Below, piece after piece: positions 1 through 9,179 of a stretch of 64,000 nt of DNA. The DNA comes from Roseomonas sp. OT10 (GTDB lineage Bacteria; Pseudomonadota; Alphaproteobacteria; Acetobacterales; Acetobacteraceae). Position numbers and translations under genes: made by a program. The DNA is taken from the NCBI RefSeq assembly GCF_020991085.1, contig NZ_CP087719.1:310001-374000 (forward strand). The letters run 5' to 3'. Numbering within the stretch: position 1 is the stretch's first letter; every line of letters begins with the position of its first letter. Below the pieces are notes generated by a model. The model was given only the letters and a program-made list of their open reading frames with translations, was not told where the DNA came from and ran no database searches.

Positions 1-9
1 CTCTGCGGC

Positions 10-2178
10 ATGGCGGAGGACCGGAGGCTGGCGCCCCCGCAGAACGGGCGTTCGGCCACGACGAATGCCGTGATGCGGGAGGTGGTGCAGGGGCGCGCCT
101 TCTTCCGGCGCTTCGGCCTCTCCGGGCGCCGCGGCGTGCCGCCGGGGGAGGGGGCCGGGGCGGCCGTCGATGACCTGATCGCCCGCAGCCCGGCGATCCC
201 GCTGGACCGGCTGGAGCCGGAGGTGTCGATCATCATCCCCGTCCACGGCCGGCTCCCCTCCGTGCTGAACTGCCTGGACAGCCTGGCCGGCCACCGCTCG
301 CGGCACCCGGCGGAGATCATCGTCGTCGACGGCACCCCGCCGGCGGAGATGCGGACGGAAAGCCTCGGCACGATCCCCTGGATCCGCTACCTCCGCCAGG
401 ACAGGCATGGCGGGTTCGGCGAAGCCTGCAACGGCGGGGCGGCCGTCGCCCGGGGCCGCATCCTCGTCTTCCTGCACAGCGACACCCGCGTCGCCGATGG
501 CTGGCTGGACGAGCTGATCGGCAGCTTCCGCCTCTTCCGCCGCGCCGGGCTGGTCGGGTCGAAGCTGCTGAACGAGGGCCTGACCCTGCAGGAGGCGGGA
601 GGCATCCTCTGGCGCAACGGCGACGCCCAGCCATACGGGCAGGGCCAGGATCCGGACAATCCGAAGTATTCCTTCGCACGCCGGGCCGACTACTGCTCCG
701 GCGCGGCCATCGCCGTCCCGGCGGAGGCCTGGCGGCGCGTGGGCGGGTTCGACGGCACCTTCGCCCCAGCCCGGCGCGAGGATGCCGACCTGGCCTTCCG
801 GCTGCAGGAGGCGGGATACGAGGTGTGGATGCAGCCCCTGGCCGCCGTGCTGCACTACGGGGGCCAACCGCATGGGCGCGACGCCCCGGCGGATGGCGAG
901 GCCCGGCAGGCGGCGGAGATGGAGCGCTTCGCCGGGCGCTGGAAGCCTGTCCTCGCGACCCATGGGCCGAGCGGCGGCAATCCGGATACCGAGGCCGGGC
1001 GGTACGCGCAGGAGCGGCTGCTGGCGCTGGACGCGATCACGCCGACGCCGGACCGTGACGCCGGCTCCGTGGTGATGGTCGGCATGCTGCGTGTCCTGCA
1101 GAGCCTCGGCTACCAGGTCGCCTTCGTGCCGCAGCACAACTACCTCCCCGACCCGGACTACACGGCCGCGCTCCAGCGCGAGGGGATCGAGTGCATCCAC
1201 AGCCCCTTCGCCCGCAACATCGACGAGGCGCTCGCCTTCCACGGGGCCTTCGACATCGTCTTCGCCTTCCGCTTCAACGTGCTCGAGCAGGTCTACGGCA
1301 CGTTGCGGCGGGAGCTGCCCCAGGCCCGCATCCTCTTCAACAACGTCGACCTGCACTACCTCCGGCAGGAGCGCGAGGCCCGGCTGCGGCGGCGGCGCAG
1401 CGGCCGCGCCGCCGCCATGATGACGAAGATCGCCGAGCTGGAGCTGATCGCCCAGGTGGACTGCACGATCGTCCATACCCCGGTGGAGACGGCCATCATC
1501 AAGCAGGAGGTGGCCGTCGACAACATCGTCGAGATCCCCTGGATCACGGAGCTGAGCCCCACGCGCTCCGGCCGCGCGGACCGGCACGACATCATGTTCC
1601 TGGGCGGCTTCGCGCACGTGCCGAACGTCGACGCGGTGGAGTACCTCGTCGGCGAGATCTGGCCGCTGCTGCTGCCGCAGCTGCCGCCGGAGGCGCGGCT
1701 GGTCATCGTGGGGGCCGGGGCGCCGCCGTCCATCCAGGCGATGGCCGGCGAACGCATCGTGGTGGTCGGCTATGCCGACGAGCTGGAGCCGTATTTCGAC
1801 GCCACGCGCGTCTTCGTCGCGCCCCTGCGCTACGGGGCGGGCATCAAGGGCAAGGTCATCGAGACCCTGCGGCGCGGCACGCCCTCCGTCATCACCTCCA
1901 TCGCCGCGGAGGGGATGGGGCTGACCAGCGGGCGGGAGACCCTCATCGCCGACGAGGCCGGGGATTTCGCCCGGCAGGTCGCGCGACTCTACAAGGATGC
2001 GGCCCTCTGGGACGCCTTGCAGCAGGAGGGCTACGATTTCGTGACGCGGAACTTCTCCTGGGAGCGCTGCGTCGAGCTGATCAACCAGGCACTGGATGTC
2101 GCCGACGAGACATGGATCGCCCGGCATGAGCGCGCCCTGAAGCGGCGGCTGGCCGCGCTCTGCGATCCCGAGGGCTGA
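10..2178 (+). CDS. two-domain glycosyltransferase (GT2 + GT4-like)
   Basis: A 722-residue protein joining two glycosyltransferase modules. Residues about 70-290 form a GT-A (family 2) domain: the strand VSIIIPVHGR near residue 72, VVDG near 110 and the LHSDTR metal-binding turn near 154. Residues about 350-710 look like a GT-B (family 4) domain with the glycine-rich FLGGFAHVPNVD and VAPLRYGAGIKGKV segments, which in this family hold the donor nucleotide sugar. Such fusions usually build surface polysaccharide (O-antigen, capsule), acting at the cytoplasmic face of the membrane; the acceptor cannot be read from sequence. The reading frame stays open to the window edge, so ATG at 10 may be internal and the gene may start upstream. 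A second glycosyltransferase faces it at 2665-3660. Confidence 0.85.
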   Translation: MAEDRRLAPPQNGRSATTNAVMREVVQGRAFFRRFGLSGRRGVPPGEGAGAAVDDLIARSPAIPLDRLEPEVSIIIPVHGRLPSVLNCLDSLAGHRSRHPAEIIVVDGTPPAEMRTESLGTIPWIRYLRQDRHGGFGEACNGGAAVARGRILVFLHSDTRVADGWLDELIGSFRLFRRAGLVGSKLLNEGLTLQEAGGILWRNGDAQPYGQGQDPDNPKYSFARRADYCSGAAIAVPAEAWRRVGGFDGTFAPARREDADLAFRLQEAGYEVWMQPLAAVLHYGGQPHGRDAPADGEARQAAEMERFAGRWKPVLATHGPSGGNPDTEAGRYAQERLLALDAITPTPDRDAGSVVMVGMLRVLQSLGYQVAFVPQHNYLPDPDYTAALQREGIECIHSPFARNIDEALAFHGAFDIVFAFRFNVLEQVYGTLRRELPQARILFNNVDLHYLRQEREARLRRRRSGRAAAMMTKIAELELIAQVDCTIVHTPVETAIIKQEVAVDNIVEIPWITELSPTRSGRADRHDIMFLGGFAHVPNVDAVEYLVGEIWPLLLPQLPPEARLVIVGAGAPPSIQAMAGERIVVVGYADELEPYFDATRVFVAPLRYGAGIKGKVIETLRRGTPSVITSIAAEGMGLTSGRETLIADEAGDFARQVARLYKDAALWDALQQEGYDFVTRNFSWERCVELINQALDVADETWIARHERALKRRLAALCDPEG

Positions 2179-2210
2179 TACGCTTGGCGTGATGCGCTGA
2201 CGTCTGCCGG

Positions 2211-2550
2211 ACTGGTGCCCGTGGCCCGGGGGCAAGGCGCTGCCTCGCCCCCGTACCCCCACTCCGCCAGGACCCTGCGGGCCCTGGACCCGAAGGGCGC
2301 TGCCGCGCGGATGACTGTGACGGGGTCAATGCGCCGAGGAGCATGGCTCCTCGGCGGGACCGGCCGCCGCCCTCGCTGACGCCTTCTGAGCTTCTTCGGA
2401 GTCCCGTCTGTCCGCGTTCCGTCAGGGTTCAGCCCGGAGGCTACCGGCAGCCGCGCAGCACCAGACTCCCAGCGGGGACCGGGGCCCGCTTGTGGCCCCG
2501 GCGGAGGGGGGTGCGGGGGGAGGCGGAGCCTCCACCCGGTCCGACGCCGG
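2211..2550 (+). repeat. interspersed multi-hairpin repeat, copy A
   Basis: First of four related copies of a 340-bp intergenic sequence (others near 6185, 20824, 60728). It is a chain of hairpins: one with CGGGGGC/GCCCCCG arms near 2228, a perfect one at 2332-2356 (arms CGCCGAGGAGC and GCTCCTCGGCG, loop ATG), one with GGGGCC/GGCCCC near 2480, and a last GGAGGC/GCCTCC stem near 2520. It fills most of the 486-bp space between the convergent glycosyltransferase genes; I see no gene in 2179-2664. No transposase, terminal inverted repeats or target duplication is visible, so a REP/BIME-like element is the best description. Confidence 0.75.
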
Positions 2551-2664
2551 AGCACCGGGCGCGACAGCCGGGCGTGACCACCGGCCGTATGATCCGACCC
2601 GGCCGGCGTGGCCTGGCGGAAGCCGGGGGAGGCGGCGGGGCATTCCGGCCCCCACGGACGGGCA

Positions 2665-3660
2665 TCAGCCCTGGCCGGCCGGCACGCCCGGCACGGCGAG
2701 GTAGGCCAGCCGCTTCATCTCCTTTCGTCCCCGCGCCACGGAGTCGAGGATCAGGCCGCAGGTGAAGGACAGGAAGGCCAGCAGCATCACCGAGGCGGAG
2801 AGCACGGCGCTGGGCAGTCGCGGCACCAGGCCGCTGCGCAGGAACTCCAGCACCACGGGGATACCGATGGCCAGCGCGAGAAGCATCAGCCCCCCGCCCA
2901 TGGCGAAGAAGAACTGCAGCGGCCGTTCCTCCTTCACCAGCACCATGATGGTCCGCAGGATGCGCAGCCCGTCCGCATAGGTCCGCAGCTTGGAGGCGGA
3001 GCCCGCGGGGCGGTCGCGATAGGCGGTCGGCACCTCGCCCACGGCCATGCGCAGCTCCAGCGCATGCACGGTGAACTCCGTCTCCGTCTCGAAGCCGGCG
3101 GCCAGGGCGGGGAAGGACTTCACGAAGCGGCGGGAGAAGACGCGGTAGCCGGAGAGCATGTCGCTGACGCGGTTGCCGAAGATGTGCGCGACGATCCCGG
3201 TCAGCAGCGCGTTGCCGAGGCGGTGGCCCGGGCGGTAGGCGGCCTGGATCTCGGTGACGCGCACGCCATTGACCATGTCCAGCTGCTCCTCCTGCAGCAG
3301 CGCGACCATGCGCGGCGCATCCGCCGCGTCGTAGGTGTCGTCGCCATCCACCAGCACGTAGATGTCCGCCTCCACGTCGGCGAACATGCGGCGGATGACG
3401 TGGCCCTTGCCCTGCAGCGCCTCGCGCCGGACGATGGCCCCCGCGGCCCGCGCCGCCTCCGCCGTGCCGTCGCGCGAGTTGTTGTCGTAGACGTGCAGGG
3501 ATGCCTGCGGCAGGGCGCGGCGGAAATCCGCGACGACCTTCGGGATGGCCACGACCTCGTTGTAGCAGGGGATCAGCACCGCGACGCGCGGCGCGGCGCG
3601 GGGGGCCTGGGAGCCATCCGCCCCGGAGGCGCGCGCACCGGCCGTGCCGGGTGTGGTCAT
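2665..3660 (-). CDS. GT2 glycosyltransferase with C-terminal membrane anchor (dolichyl/polyprenyl-phosphate-sugar synthase type)
   Basis: A 331-residue family 2 glycosyltransferase. The N-terminal GT-A domain shows VAVLIPCYNE near residue 26, VYDNNSRDGT near 58 and the metal-binding LVDGDDTYD near 103, the pattern of polyprenyl-phosphate mannosyl/glucosyl transferases (DPM1/GtrB-like). Two hydrophobic segments follow at about 255-280 and 290-315, fitting attachment to the inner membrane. The likely role is charging a lipid carrier with a sugar for surface glycan synthesis. The open frame runs far upstream, but the chosen ATG at 3660 starts 25 residues before the first conserved strand; upstream residues are low-complexity and read like translated noncoding DNA. 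Confidence 0.85.
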   Translation of the reverse strand: MTTPGTAGARASGADGSQAPRAAPRVAVLIPCYNEVVAIPKVVADFRRALPQASLHVYDNNSRDGTAEAARAAGAIVRREALQGKGHVIRRMFADVEADIYVLVDGDDTYDAADAPRMVALLQEEQLDMVNGVRVTEIQAAYRPGHRLGNALLTGIVAHIFGNRVSDMLSGYRVFSRRFVKSFPALAAGFETETEFTVHALELRMAVGEVPTAYRDRPAGSASKLRTYADGLRILRTIMVLVKEERPLQFFFAMGGGLMLLALAIGIPVVLEFLRSGLVPRLPSAVLSASVMLLAFLSFTCGLILDSVARGRKEMKRLAYLAVPGVPAGQG

Positions 3661-3894
3661 GTTCTGCACGGGACGGGCCGCAATCGGAAATCGGGGACGC
3701 GGATTGCCCCATAACGGATGCCCGCCCCGCGGGCCAGAGCGGGGATGGGGGCCGGCGCCGGGCTTGGCGGGCGTGAGGGTCTGCCCGGGCGCCGGGCCAT
3801 GCCGCGCCCGGCATGGCCCCCGCCGCCGCCTTGCGCCATCCTGGCGCCAAGCCGCCGGCCGCAAGGTCCGGCAACCCGCCCGGGAGACCCGTCC

Positions 3895-4869
3895 ATGTCC
3901 CTCCGCCGCCGGCCGCTGGCCGCCCTGCTGCCGGCCCTCCTCGCCCCTGCGCCCCTCCGGCGCGCCGCGGCGCAGGGGGCCGGCCCCGTCACCCTGATCG
4001 TGCCCACCGCCCCGGCCGGTACCACGGACTTCGCGGCCCGGCTGCTGGCCGAGCCCCTGTCCCAGCGCCTGGGCCAGCCGGTGGTGGTGGAGAACCGCGC
4101 CGGGGCCAACGGGGCGCTCGGCACCGGGCATGTGGCGCGGGCGAAGCCGGACGGGCTGACCCTGCTGGTGCAGTATTCCGGCTACCATGTCGGCTCGCCG
4201 GCGGTGGTGCCGAACCTGGGCTACGACGTGAAGCGCGACTTCGCCCCGGTCGGGCTGCTGATGGACAGCCCGCAGGTCCTCTTCGCCAACCCGCGCGTGC
4301 CGGCGCGGACGCTGGCCGAGCTGATCGCCTATGCCAAGGCCCATCCGGGCAAGCTGAACTACGCCTCCTCCGGCAACGGCTCGATGCAGCACCTGGGGAC
4401 GGAGCTGCTGAAGCAGCGCGCGGGGATCGACCTCGTCCACGTCCCCTATCGCGGCACCGGGCCGGTGACCCAGGACCTGCTCGCCGGCCGGGTGGAGCTG
4501 TTCATGACCACCCCGCCGCCGCTGATGCCCTTCGTGCGCGATGGCTCGCTGCGGGCGCTGGCCATCACCTCCGACACGCGCCATCCCGCCTTGCCGGAGG
4601 TGCCGACGCTGGCGGAATCCGGGCTGCCGGACCTGACCATCATCGCCTGGTTCGCCGTCTTCGCCCCCGCCGGCACCCCGGGGCCGGTGCTGGAGCGGCT
4701 GGGCGGGGCGGTGCGCGCCGTGGTCGCGACGCCGGAGTTCAAGCGCAAGGCGGAGGAGCAGGGCGCGCTGGTGCGCGACATGGAGCCGGCCGAGCTGTCG
4801 CGCCGCGTGGAGCGGGAGCTGGACGAGTGGACGCGCGTGGTGCGCGCGGCGGATATCCGGGCGGAGTAG
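3895..4869 (+). CDS. Bug-family tripartite tricarboxylate receptor (TctC-like)
   Basis: A 324-residue periplasmic solute-binding protein of the Bug family. After a signal peptide (about residues 1-27, ending ...RRAAAQ) comes the usual pattern: VTLIVPTAPAGTTDFAARLLAEPL, the NRAGANG loop, and VPYRGTGPVTQDLLAGR. These receptors bind carboxylates or other small organic acids. No TctA/TctB membrane subunits are nearby, as is common for the many orphan Bug proteins of Acetobacteraceae and Burkholderiales. ATG at 3895 is chosen because the signal peptide follows it directly. It ends 16 bp before a CoA-transferase gene on the same strand, suggesting a bicistronic unit for uptake and CoA activation of one organic acid. 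Confidence 0.9.
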   Translation: MSLRRRPLAALLPALLAPAPLRRAAAQGAGPVTLIVPTAPAGTTDFAARLLAEPLSQRLGQPVVVENRAGANGALGTGHVARAKPDGLTLLVQYSGYHVGSPAVVPNLGYDVKRDFAPVGLLMDSPQVLFANPRVPARTLAELIAYAKAHPGKLNYASSGNGSMQHLGTELLKQRAGIDLVHVPYRGTGPVTQDLLAGRVELFMTTPPPLMPFVRDGSLRALAITSDTRHPALPEVPTLAESGLPDLTIIAWFAVFAPAGTPGPVLERLGGAVRAVVATPEFKRKAEEQGALVRDMEPAELSRRVERELDEWTRVVRAADIRAE

Positions 4870-4885
4870 CCCAGGCGGAGTAGGC

Positions 4886-6145
4886 ATGACAGACGGGACG
4901 GACGCGGCGGGATCGGTGGGGCCCCTGGAGGGGCTGCGGGTGCTGGAGCTGGGGCATTTCATCGCCGCCCCCTTCGCCACCCGGCTGCTGGCCGATCTGG
5001 GCGCCGAGGTGATCAAGGTGGAGCCGCCCGGGGGCGACCCGGTGCGGCAATGGGGGGCCAAGGTGCAGGGGCACGCGCCATGGTGGAGCGTGCATGGCCG
5101 CAACAAGCGCAGCCTCGCCCTGGACCTGAAGCGGCCCGAGGCGAAGGCCGTCGTGCTGGACCTCGTGCGCCATTGCGACGCGGTGGTGGAGAACTTCCGC
5201 CCCGGCCACCTGACGAAGCTGGGGCTGGGGCCGGAGGCGCTGCGCGCGGTGCGGCCGGACCTCGTGGTGGCGCATGTCTCCGGCTATGGCCAGGACGGGC
5301 CGTATCGCGACCGCGCCGCCTTCGGGGTGATCGGCGAGGCGATCGGCGGCATCCGCCACCTGACGGACCACGCCCCCGGCACATCGGACCTGCCGCCGGT
5401 GCGGGTGGGGGTCAGCCTGGGGGATTCGGTCGCCGGGATCTACGCGGCGCTGGGCGTGGTCGCCGCGCTGTGGCGGCGCGAGCGGACCGCCGCGGCAGGG
5501 CAGGGCGCGAAGGGCGCCAGCATCGACGTGGCGCTGACGGAGTCGGTGCTGAGCCTGCTGGAGGGCAGCCTGCCGGAATACGGCACGCTGGGCACGGTAC
5601 GGCAGCCGGCGGGCGGCGCCATCGCCACCGCCGCGCCGTCCAACGCCTATCGCTCGCGCGACGGCATCTGGGTGCTGATCGCGGCGAACTCCGACCCGCT
5701 GTTCCGCCGTCTGGCCGCCGCCATGGGACAGCCGGAGCTGGCGGAGGACCCGCGCTTCCTCGGCAACCAGTCGCGCGTCGCCAACGCCCGCGTGCTGGAC
5801 GCGATCATCGGGGAATGGACGGCCGGGCACGATGCCGCGGCGCTGGAGGCGGTGCTGCTGGCGGCCGACATCCCCTCGACCCGCTCCTACACCACCGCCG
5901 ATATCGCCGCCGACCCGCAGTTCCGCCATCGCGGCATGGTGGTGGAGGTGGAGGACCCGCTGATCGGCCGGACCCTGCACCCCGGCGTGGTGCCGCGCGT
6001 GGATGGCGGCCCCGCCCCGGTGCGCTGGACCGGGCGGGAAATCGGCGCCGATGCGGAGGCCGTGCTGGGCGGGCTGCTGGGCTACCCGCCGGAACGGATC
6101 GCCGACCTGCGGCGCCGCGGTGCCCTCGGCCGACCGGAAGGCTGA
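4886..6145 (+). CDS. CaiB/BaiF family (class III) CoA-transferase
   Basis: A 419-residue enzyme moving CoA between carboxylic acids. It opens with the family signature LRVLELGHFIAAPFATRLLADLGAEVIKVEPP (shown in part: LGAEVIKVEPPGGDPVR) and contains NFRPG near residue 106. In the segment SLGDS the aspartate at residue 180 aligns with the catalytic Asp169 of formyl-CoA transferase, so the enzyme should be active. Length is normal for the family. It lies 16 bp downstream of a Bug receptor gene, which suggests that the acid bound by the receptor is the CoA acceptor; the acid itself cannot be predicted. Confidence 0.9.
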   Translation: MTDGTDAAGSVGPLEGLRVLELGHFIAAPFATRLLADLGAEVIKVEPPGGDPVRQWGAKVQGHAPWWSVHGRNKRSLALDLKRPEAKAVVLDLVRHCDAVVENFRPGHLTKLGLGPEALRAVRPDLVVAHVSGYGQDGPYRDRAAFGVIGEAIGGIRHLTDHAPGTSDLPPVRVGVSLGDSVAGIYAALGVVAALWRRERTAAAGQGAKGASIDVALTESVLSLLEGSLPEYGTLGTVRQPAGGAIATAAPSNAYRSRDGIWVLIAANSDPLFRRLAAAMGQPELAEDPRFLGNQSRVANARVLDAIIGEWTAGHDAAALEAVLLAADIPSTRSYTTADIAADPQFRHRGMVVEVEDPLIGRTLHPGVVPRVDGGPAPVRWTGREIGADAEAVLGGLLGYPPERIADLRRRGALGRPEG

Positions 6146-6184
6146 TCCGGCCGGCGGAATGACCCGTCGTTCTGCGGGTTCCGG

Positions 6185-6535
6185 CGGTGGACCGGGAGGG
6201 GACGCCGTCCCCTCCCAGACCCTCCCCTGCCGGGGCCACAAGCGGGCCCCGGACCCCGCTGCGAGTTGGCTCTACGCGGCTGCCGTCAGCCTGCGGGCTG
6301 AACCCTGACAGAGCGCGGACAGGCGGGACTCTGAAAAAGCATCACAGGCGTCAGCGAGGGCGGCGGCCGGTCCCGCCGAGGAGCATGGCTCCTCGGCGCT
6401 GTGACCCCGTATCAGGTTGTCCCGCGGCAGCGCCGATCGGGTCCAGGGCCCGCAGGGTCCTGGCGGAGTGGGGGTATCGGGGGCGAGGCGGAGCCTTGCC
6501 CCCGGGGAACGGGCGCCACGCCGGCACGGACCAGG
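6185..6535 (-). repeat. interspersed multi-hairpin repeat, copy B (inverted relative to A)
   Basis: Copy of the element at 2211, in the opposite orientation. It begins with a hairpin GGGAGGGGAC/GTCCCCTCCC near 6198, contains the GGGGCC/GGCCCC stem near 6235, the diagnostic perfect hairpin at 6374-6398 (arms CGCCGAGGAGC and GCTCCTCGGCG, loop ATG), and ends with the CGGGGGC/GCCCCCG stem near 6480-6510. It sits between the ends of the CoA-transferase gene and the minus-strand gene at 6642. No gene is seen in 6146-6641. Confidence 0.75.
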
Positions 6536-6641
6536 GCATCGCGCCATCCGTATGAAGCGCGGACTCCGGTGGGGGCCCCGTGGCACGGCGCGCCCCGCCG
6601 CATCGTCCGGGTGCCCCGTCAGGGGGCGCGGTCCGCGCGGA

Positions 6642-7400
6642 TCAGCCCGCCCGGTCCCAGGCGATGGGCCGGGGCTGCGGCACCGCCGGCCCCGGCGGGG
6701 TGGCGGGAGTTCTGGCATCGGCGATGGTCTTGGCCATCGCGGCGGCGAAGTCCAGCTGGGCGCGGTTCATGCGCTCCTCCACCGGCTCGCGGAAGCGTGT
6801 GGAGACCAGGATGCCGACGACGTGCCCGGCGATCGCGGCGTAGCACTTCCGGTTCATCAGCCGGATCTGCTGCGGGAAGGAGGATTGCTGCCGCTGCCGG
6901 CGTTCCACGGCCAGGCAGGCGAGGCCGGGGCCCTGGTCGATCTCCACCGTCTGGCGCTGCGGCTGGCCCGTCCAGGTGCCGGGGCCCAGGGAGTTGGCGC
7001 CGGTGCGGATGTCGACCTCCATGGCCAGGCGCAGCGTGGCTTCCACCTGCTCCCACGGCTCCATGTTCGGCGCGGGGCTCCAGATCTGCACCGTGGCGCC
7101 GCCGATGGGCCCATCGTAATGGGCCGTCAGCAGGTTGGGGTTGGTCGGCGGCGGCAGGTCCGGCGGGTTCACCCGGCGCATCTGCCCCAGCTCGGCCGGC
7201 AGGCGCTGCTCGAAGGCCAGGAGCGCCGGCGCGCGCTGGGCCGGCGTGCGGTCGGCTCCGGGGCGGTCGCCCGGGGGCGGGGCCTGCTGGGGCCGGGATG
7301 GCGCGTCCTGCGCCAGGACGGTGCCCGGCAGCAGCGCGGCGAGCAGGAGAAGGGCCGGCAGGTGCCGGCGGGATGGGGAGGGCAGGGGGGGCTTCCTCAT
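6642..7400 (-). CDS. exported protein of unknown function
   Basis: A 252-residue protein that I do not recognise. A signal peptide is clear (positive MRKPPLPSPSRRH, hydrophobic LPALLLLAALLPG, cleavage after VLA). The mature part starts with a proline-rich stretch (about 30-80) and then a compact region (about 85-215) with two cysteines, GLACLAVE near 160 and NRKCYAA near 182, which could pair in the periplasm. The C-terminal 30 residues are again proline-rich. An alternative ATG three codons upstream (7409) is possible. It lies downstream of the efflux operon on the same strand, 151 bp after emrB-like 7552, and may be read through. Confidence 0.6.
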   Translation of the reverse strand: MRKPPLPSPSRRHLPALLLLAALLPGTVLAQDAPSRPQQAPPPGDRPGADRTPAQRAPALLAFEQRLPAELGQMRRVNPPDLPPPTNPNLLTAHYDGPIGGATVQIWSPAPNMEPWEQVEATLRLAMEVDIRTGANSLGPGTWTGQPQRQTVEIDQGPGLACLAVERRQRQQSSFPQQIRLMNRKCYAAIAGHVVGILVSTRFREPVEERMNRAQLDFAAAMAKTIADARTPATPPGPAVPQPRPIAWDRAG

Positions 7401-7551
7401 GACGGCCATGCCTCGCTTGGGGACGGGCGGGCCCGCCCGCAAGGGGGCGAGGCGGTCCGCCGGCCCCGGTCCGCGACGGCCGCCGGGCTGTTCCATGCCG
7501 ATGGGCCCATGCCGGCGGCTCCATGCCGGCAGGCCCATGCCGACGGGGCGC

Positions 7552-9168
7552 TCAGTGCGCCCCGCCGCCACCGCCGGGCTTCGGGCGCCGCAGCAGCAGC
7601 ACCAGCGGGGCCGCCAGCAGGAACAGGGCCGCCATCAGCACCAGCACGTCGTTGTAGGCCAGCACCAGCCCCTCGCGCATCACCAGGTTGGACAGGCGCT
7701 TCAGCGCGGCGGCATGGGCCGCCGCCGTGTCCATGTGGGCGGCCATGCCCTGGGCCACCTTGTCCAGCCACTGCACGGCGGCGTCGTTGCCCCAGCCGGC
7801 GGCCTCGGCCAGGTGCTGGCGGTGGAAGGCGCCGCGGTCGATCACCAGCGTGTTGATGAAGGCGAGGCCGAAGGCGCCGCCGAGGTTGCGCATCAGGTTG
7901 TACAGCCCGGCGGCGTTCTTCACGCGCTGCGGCGGCAGGGTGCCCAGCGCCACCTGGTTGACCGGCACCATCACCATCATCGTCCCGACGCCGCGCAGGG
8001 CCAGCGGGAACCAGAGGGTCGGCAGGGCGGAATCCGCCGTGAGCCGCGCGGTCAGCCAGAGCGAGACCGCCATGATCCCCATGCCGGCGGCCAGGATGAC
8101 CCGGATGTCGAAGGCCCGGACCAGGCGCCCGATGATGGGGGAGGCGAAGAACATGGCGAGCCCGGTGACGAACATGGTCTCGCCGATCTGCATGGCGTTG
8201 TAGCCGCGGATCCGGCCCAGGAAGAGCGGGATCAGGTAGACGGCGCCATAGAGCGCGATGCCGACCAGGAAGGCGAAGAGGCTGCCGATGGCGAAGTTGC
8301 GGTCGGTATAGGCGCGCAGGTCGACGATCGGCTCCGGCCGGGTCAGGGCGCGGTGGAAGAACAGCGCCCCCGCCACCACGGCGATGGCGGCGCAGGCGGC
8401 GACGGTGGGGTCGTCCAGCCAGTCCCAGCGCGGCCCCTCCTCCAGCGCGTATTCCAGGCAGCCGAGGAAGGCCGCCATGGCGATCAGCCCCCACCAGTCG
8501 AAATGGGCAAGCAGCCGGCGGTCGCCGCGGTCGATGTCGATGGTGCGCCAGACGGAGAAGGCGACCAGCGCGCCCACCGGCACGTTGATCAGGAACAGCC
8601 AGTGCCAGGACAGCGCGTCCGTCAGCATCCCGCCCAGGGTCGGGCCGACCGTGGGGGCGAGCGTCGCGGTCAGGCCGATCAGCACGCTGGCCTGGGTGCG
8701 CCGGTTGCCGGGGAAGAGCAGGAAGGTGGTGGCGAAGACGGTCGGGATCATCGCGCCGCCGACGAAGCCCTGCACCGCGCGCAGCATCGCCATCACCGGC
8801 AGGGAGGTAGCGAAGGCGCAGGCCAGCGAGGCGATGGTGAAGCCCACGGCCGAGGCGGTGAACAGCACCCGGGTGGAGAGCAGGCGGGAAAGGAAGCCCG
8901 AGAGCGGGATCATCACGATCTCCGCGATCAGGTAGGAGGTCTGGACCCAGGAGGCCTCGTCCGGGCTCGCCGAGAGCCCGGCCTGGATTTCCGCCATGCT
9001 GGCCGAGACGATCTGGATGTCCAGGATCGCCATGAACATGCCCAGCACCATGCTCATGAAGCCGAGCCACTGGCGGGTGGTCAGGCCCTGGTTGGCCATG
9101 CCCTGATGGGCGGGGGCCTGCGGCGCGGCGGCACGGGGGGCCGGGGCGGTGCCCGCGCTGGCGGACAT
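7552..9168 (-). CDS. emrB: DHA2-family MFS efflux pump (EmrB/QacA type)
   Basis: A 538-residue inner-membrane drug/proton antiporter with about 14 transmembrane segments. The first helix has the family's conserved aspartate in AILDIQIVSAS; the antiporter motif C appears as LAPTVGPTLGG near residue 160; GFLSRLLSTRVLF near 95 is the loop 2-3 motif A. It starts 11 bp after the stop of the membrane-fusion gene (9180-10337) and together they would form the inner part of an EmrAB-TolC type pump. The operon is divergent from a TetR gene and carries two palindromic operators, so it is most likely repressed by that regulator and induced by substrate. The C-terminus ends in a glycine-rich tail. Confidence 0.92.
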   Translation of the reverse strand: MSASAGTAPAPRAAAPQAPAHQGMANQGLTTRQWLGFMSMVLGMFMAILDIQIVSASMAEIQAGLSASPDEASWVQTSYLIAEIVMIPLSGFLSRLLSTRVLFTASAVGFTIASLACAFATSLPVMAMLRAVQGFVGGAMIPTVFATTFLLFPGNRRTQASVLIGLTATLAPTVGPTLGGMLTDALSWHWLFLINVPVGALVAFSVWRTIDIDRGDRRLLAHFDWWGLIAMAAFLGCLEYALEEGPRWDWLDDPTVAACAAIAVVAGALFFHRALTRPEPIVDLRAYTDRNFAIGSLFAFLVGIALYGAVYLIPLFLGRIRGYNAMQIGETMFVTGLAMFFASPIIGRLVRAFDIRVILAAGMGIMAVSLWLTARLTADSALPTLWFPLALRGVGTMMVMVPVNQVALGTLPPQRVKNAAGLYNLMRNLGGAFGLAFINTLVIDRGAFHRQHLAEAAGWGNDAAVQWLDKVAQGMAAHMDTAAAHAAALKRLSNLVMREGLVLAYNDVLVLMAALFLLAAPLVLLLRRPKPGGGGGAH

Positions 9169-9179
9169 GGCGGAAGGCC

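Noticed and set aside
2665-5106. 813-residue minus-strand open frame
   Set aside because: Only its last 331 residues (from 3660) are glycosyltransferase; the rest is the antisense of the Bug receptor and CoA-transferase genes.
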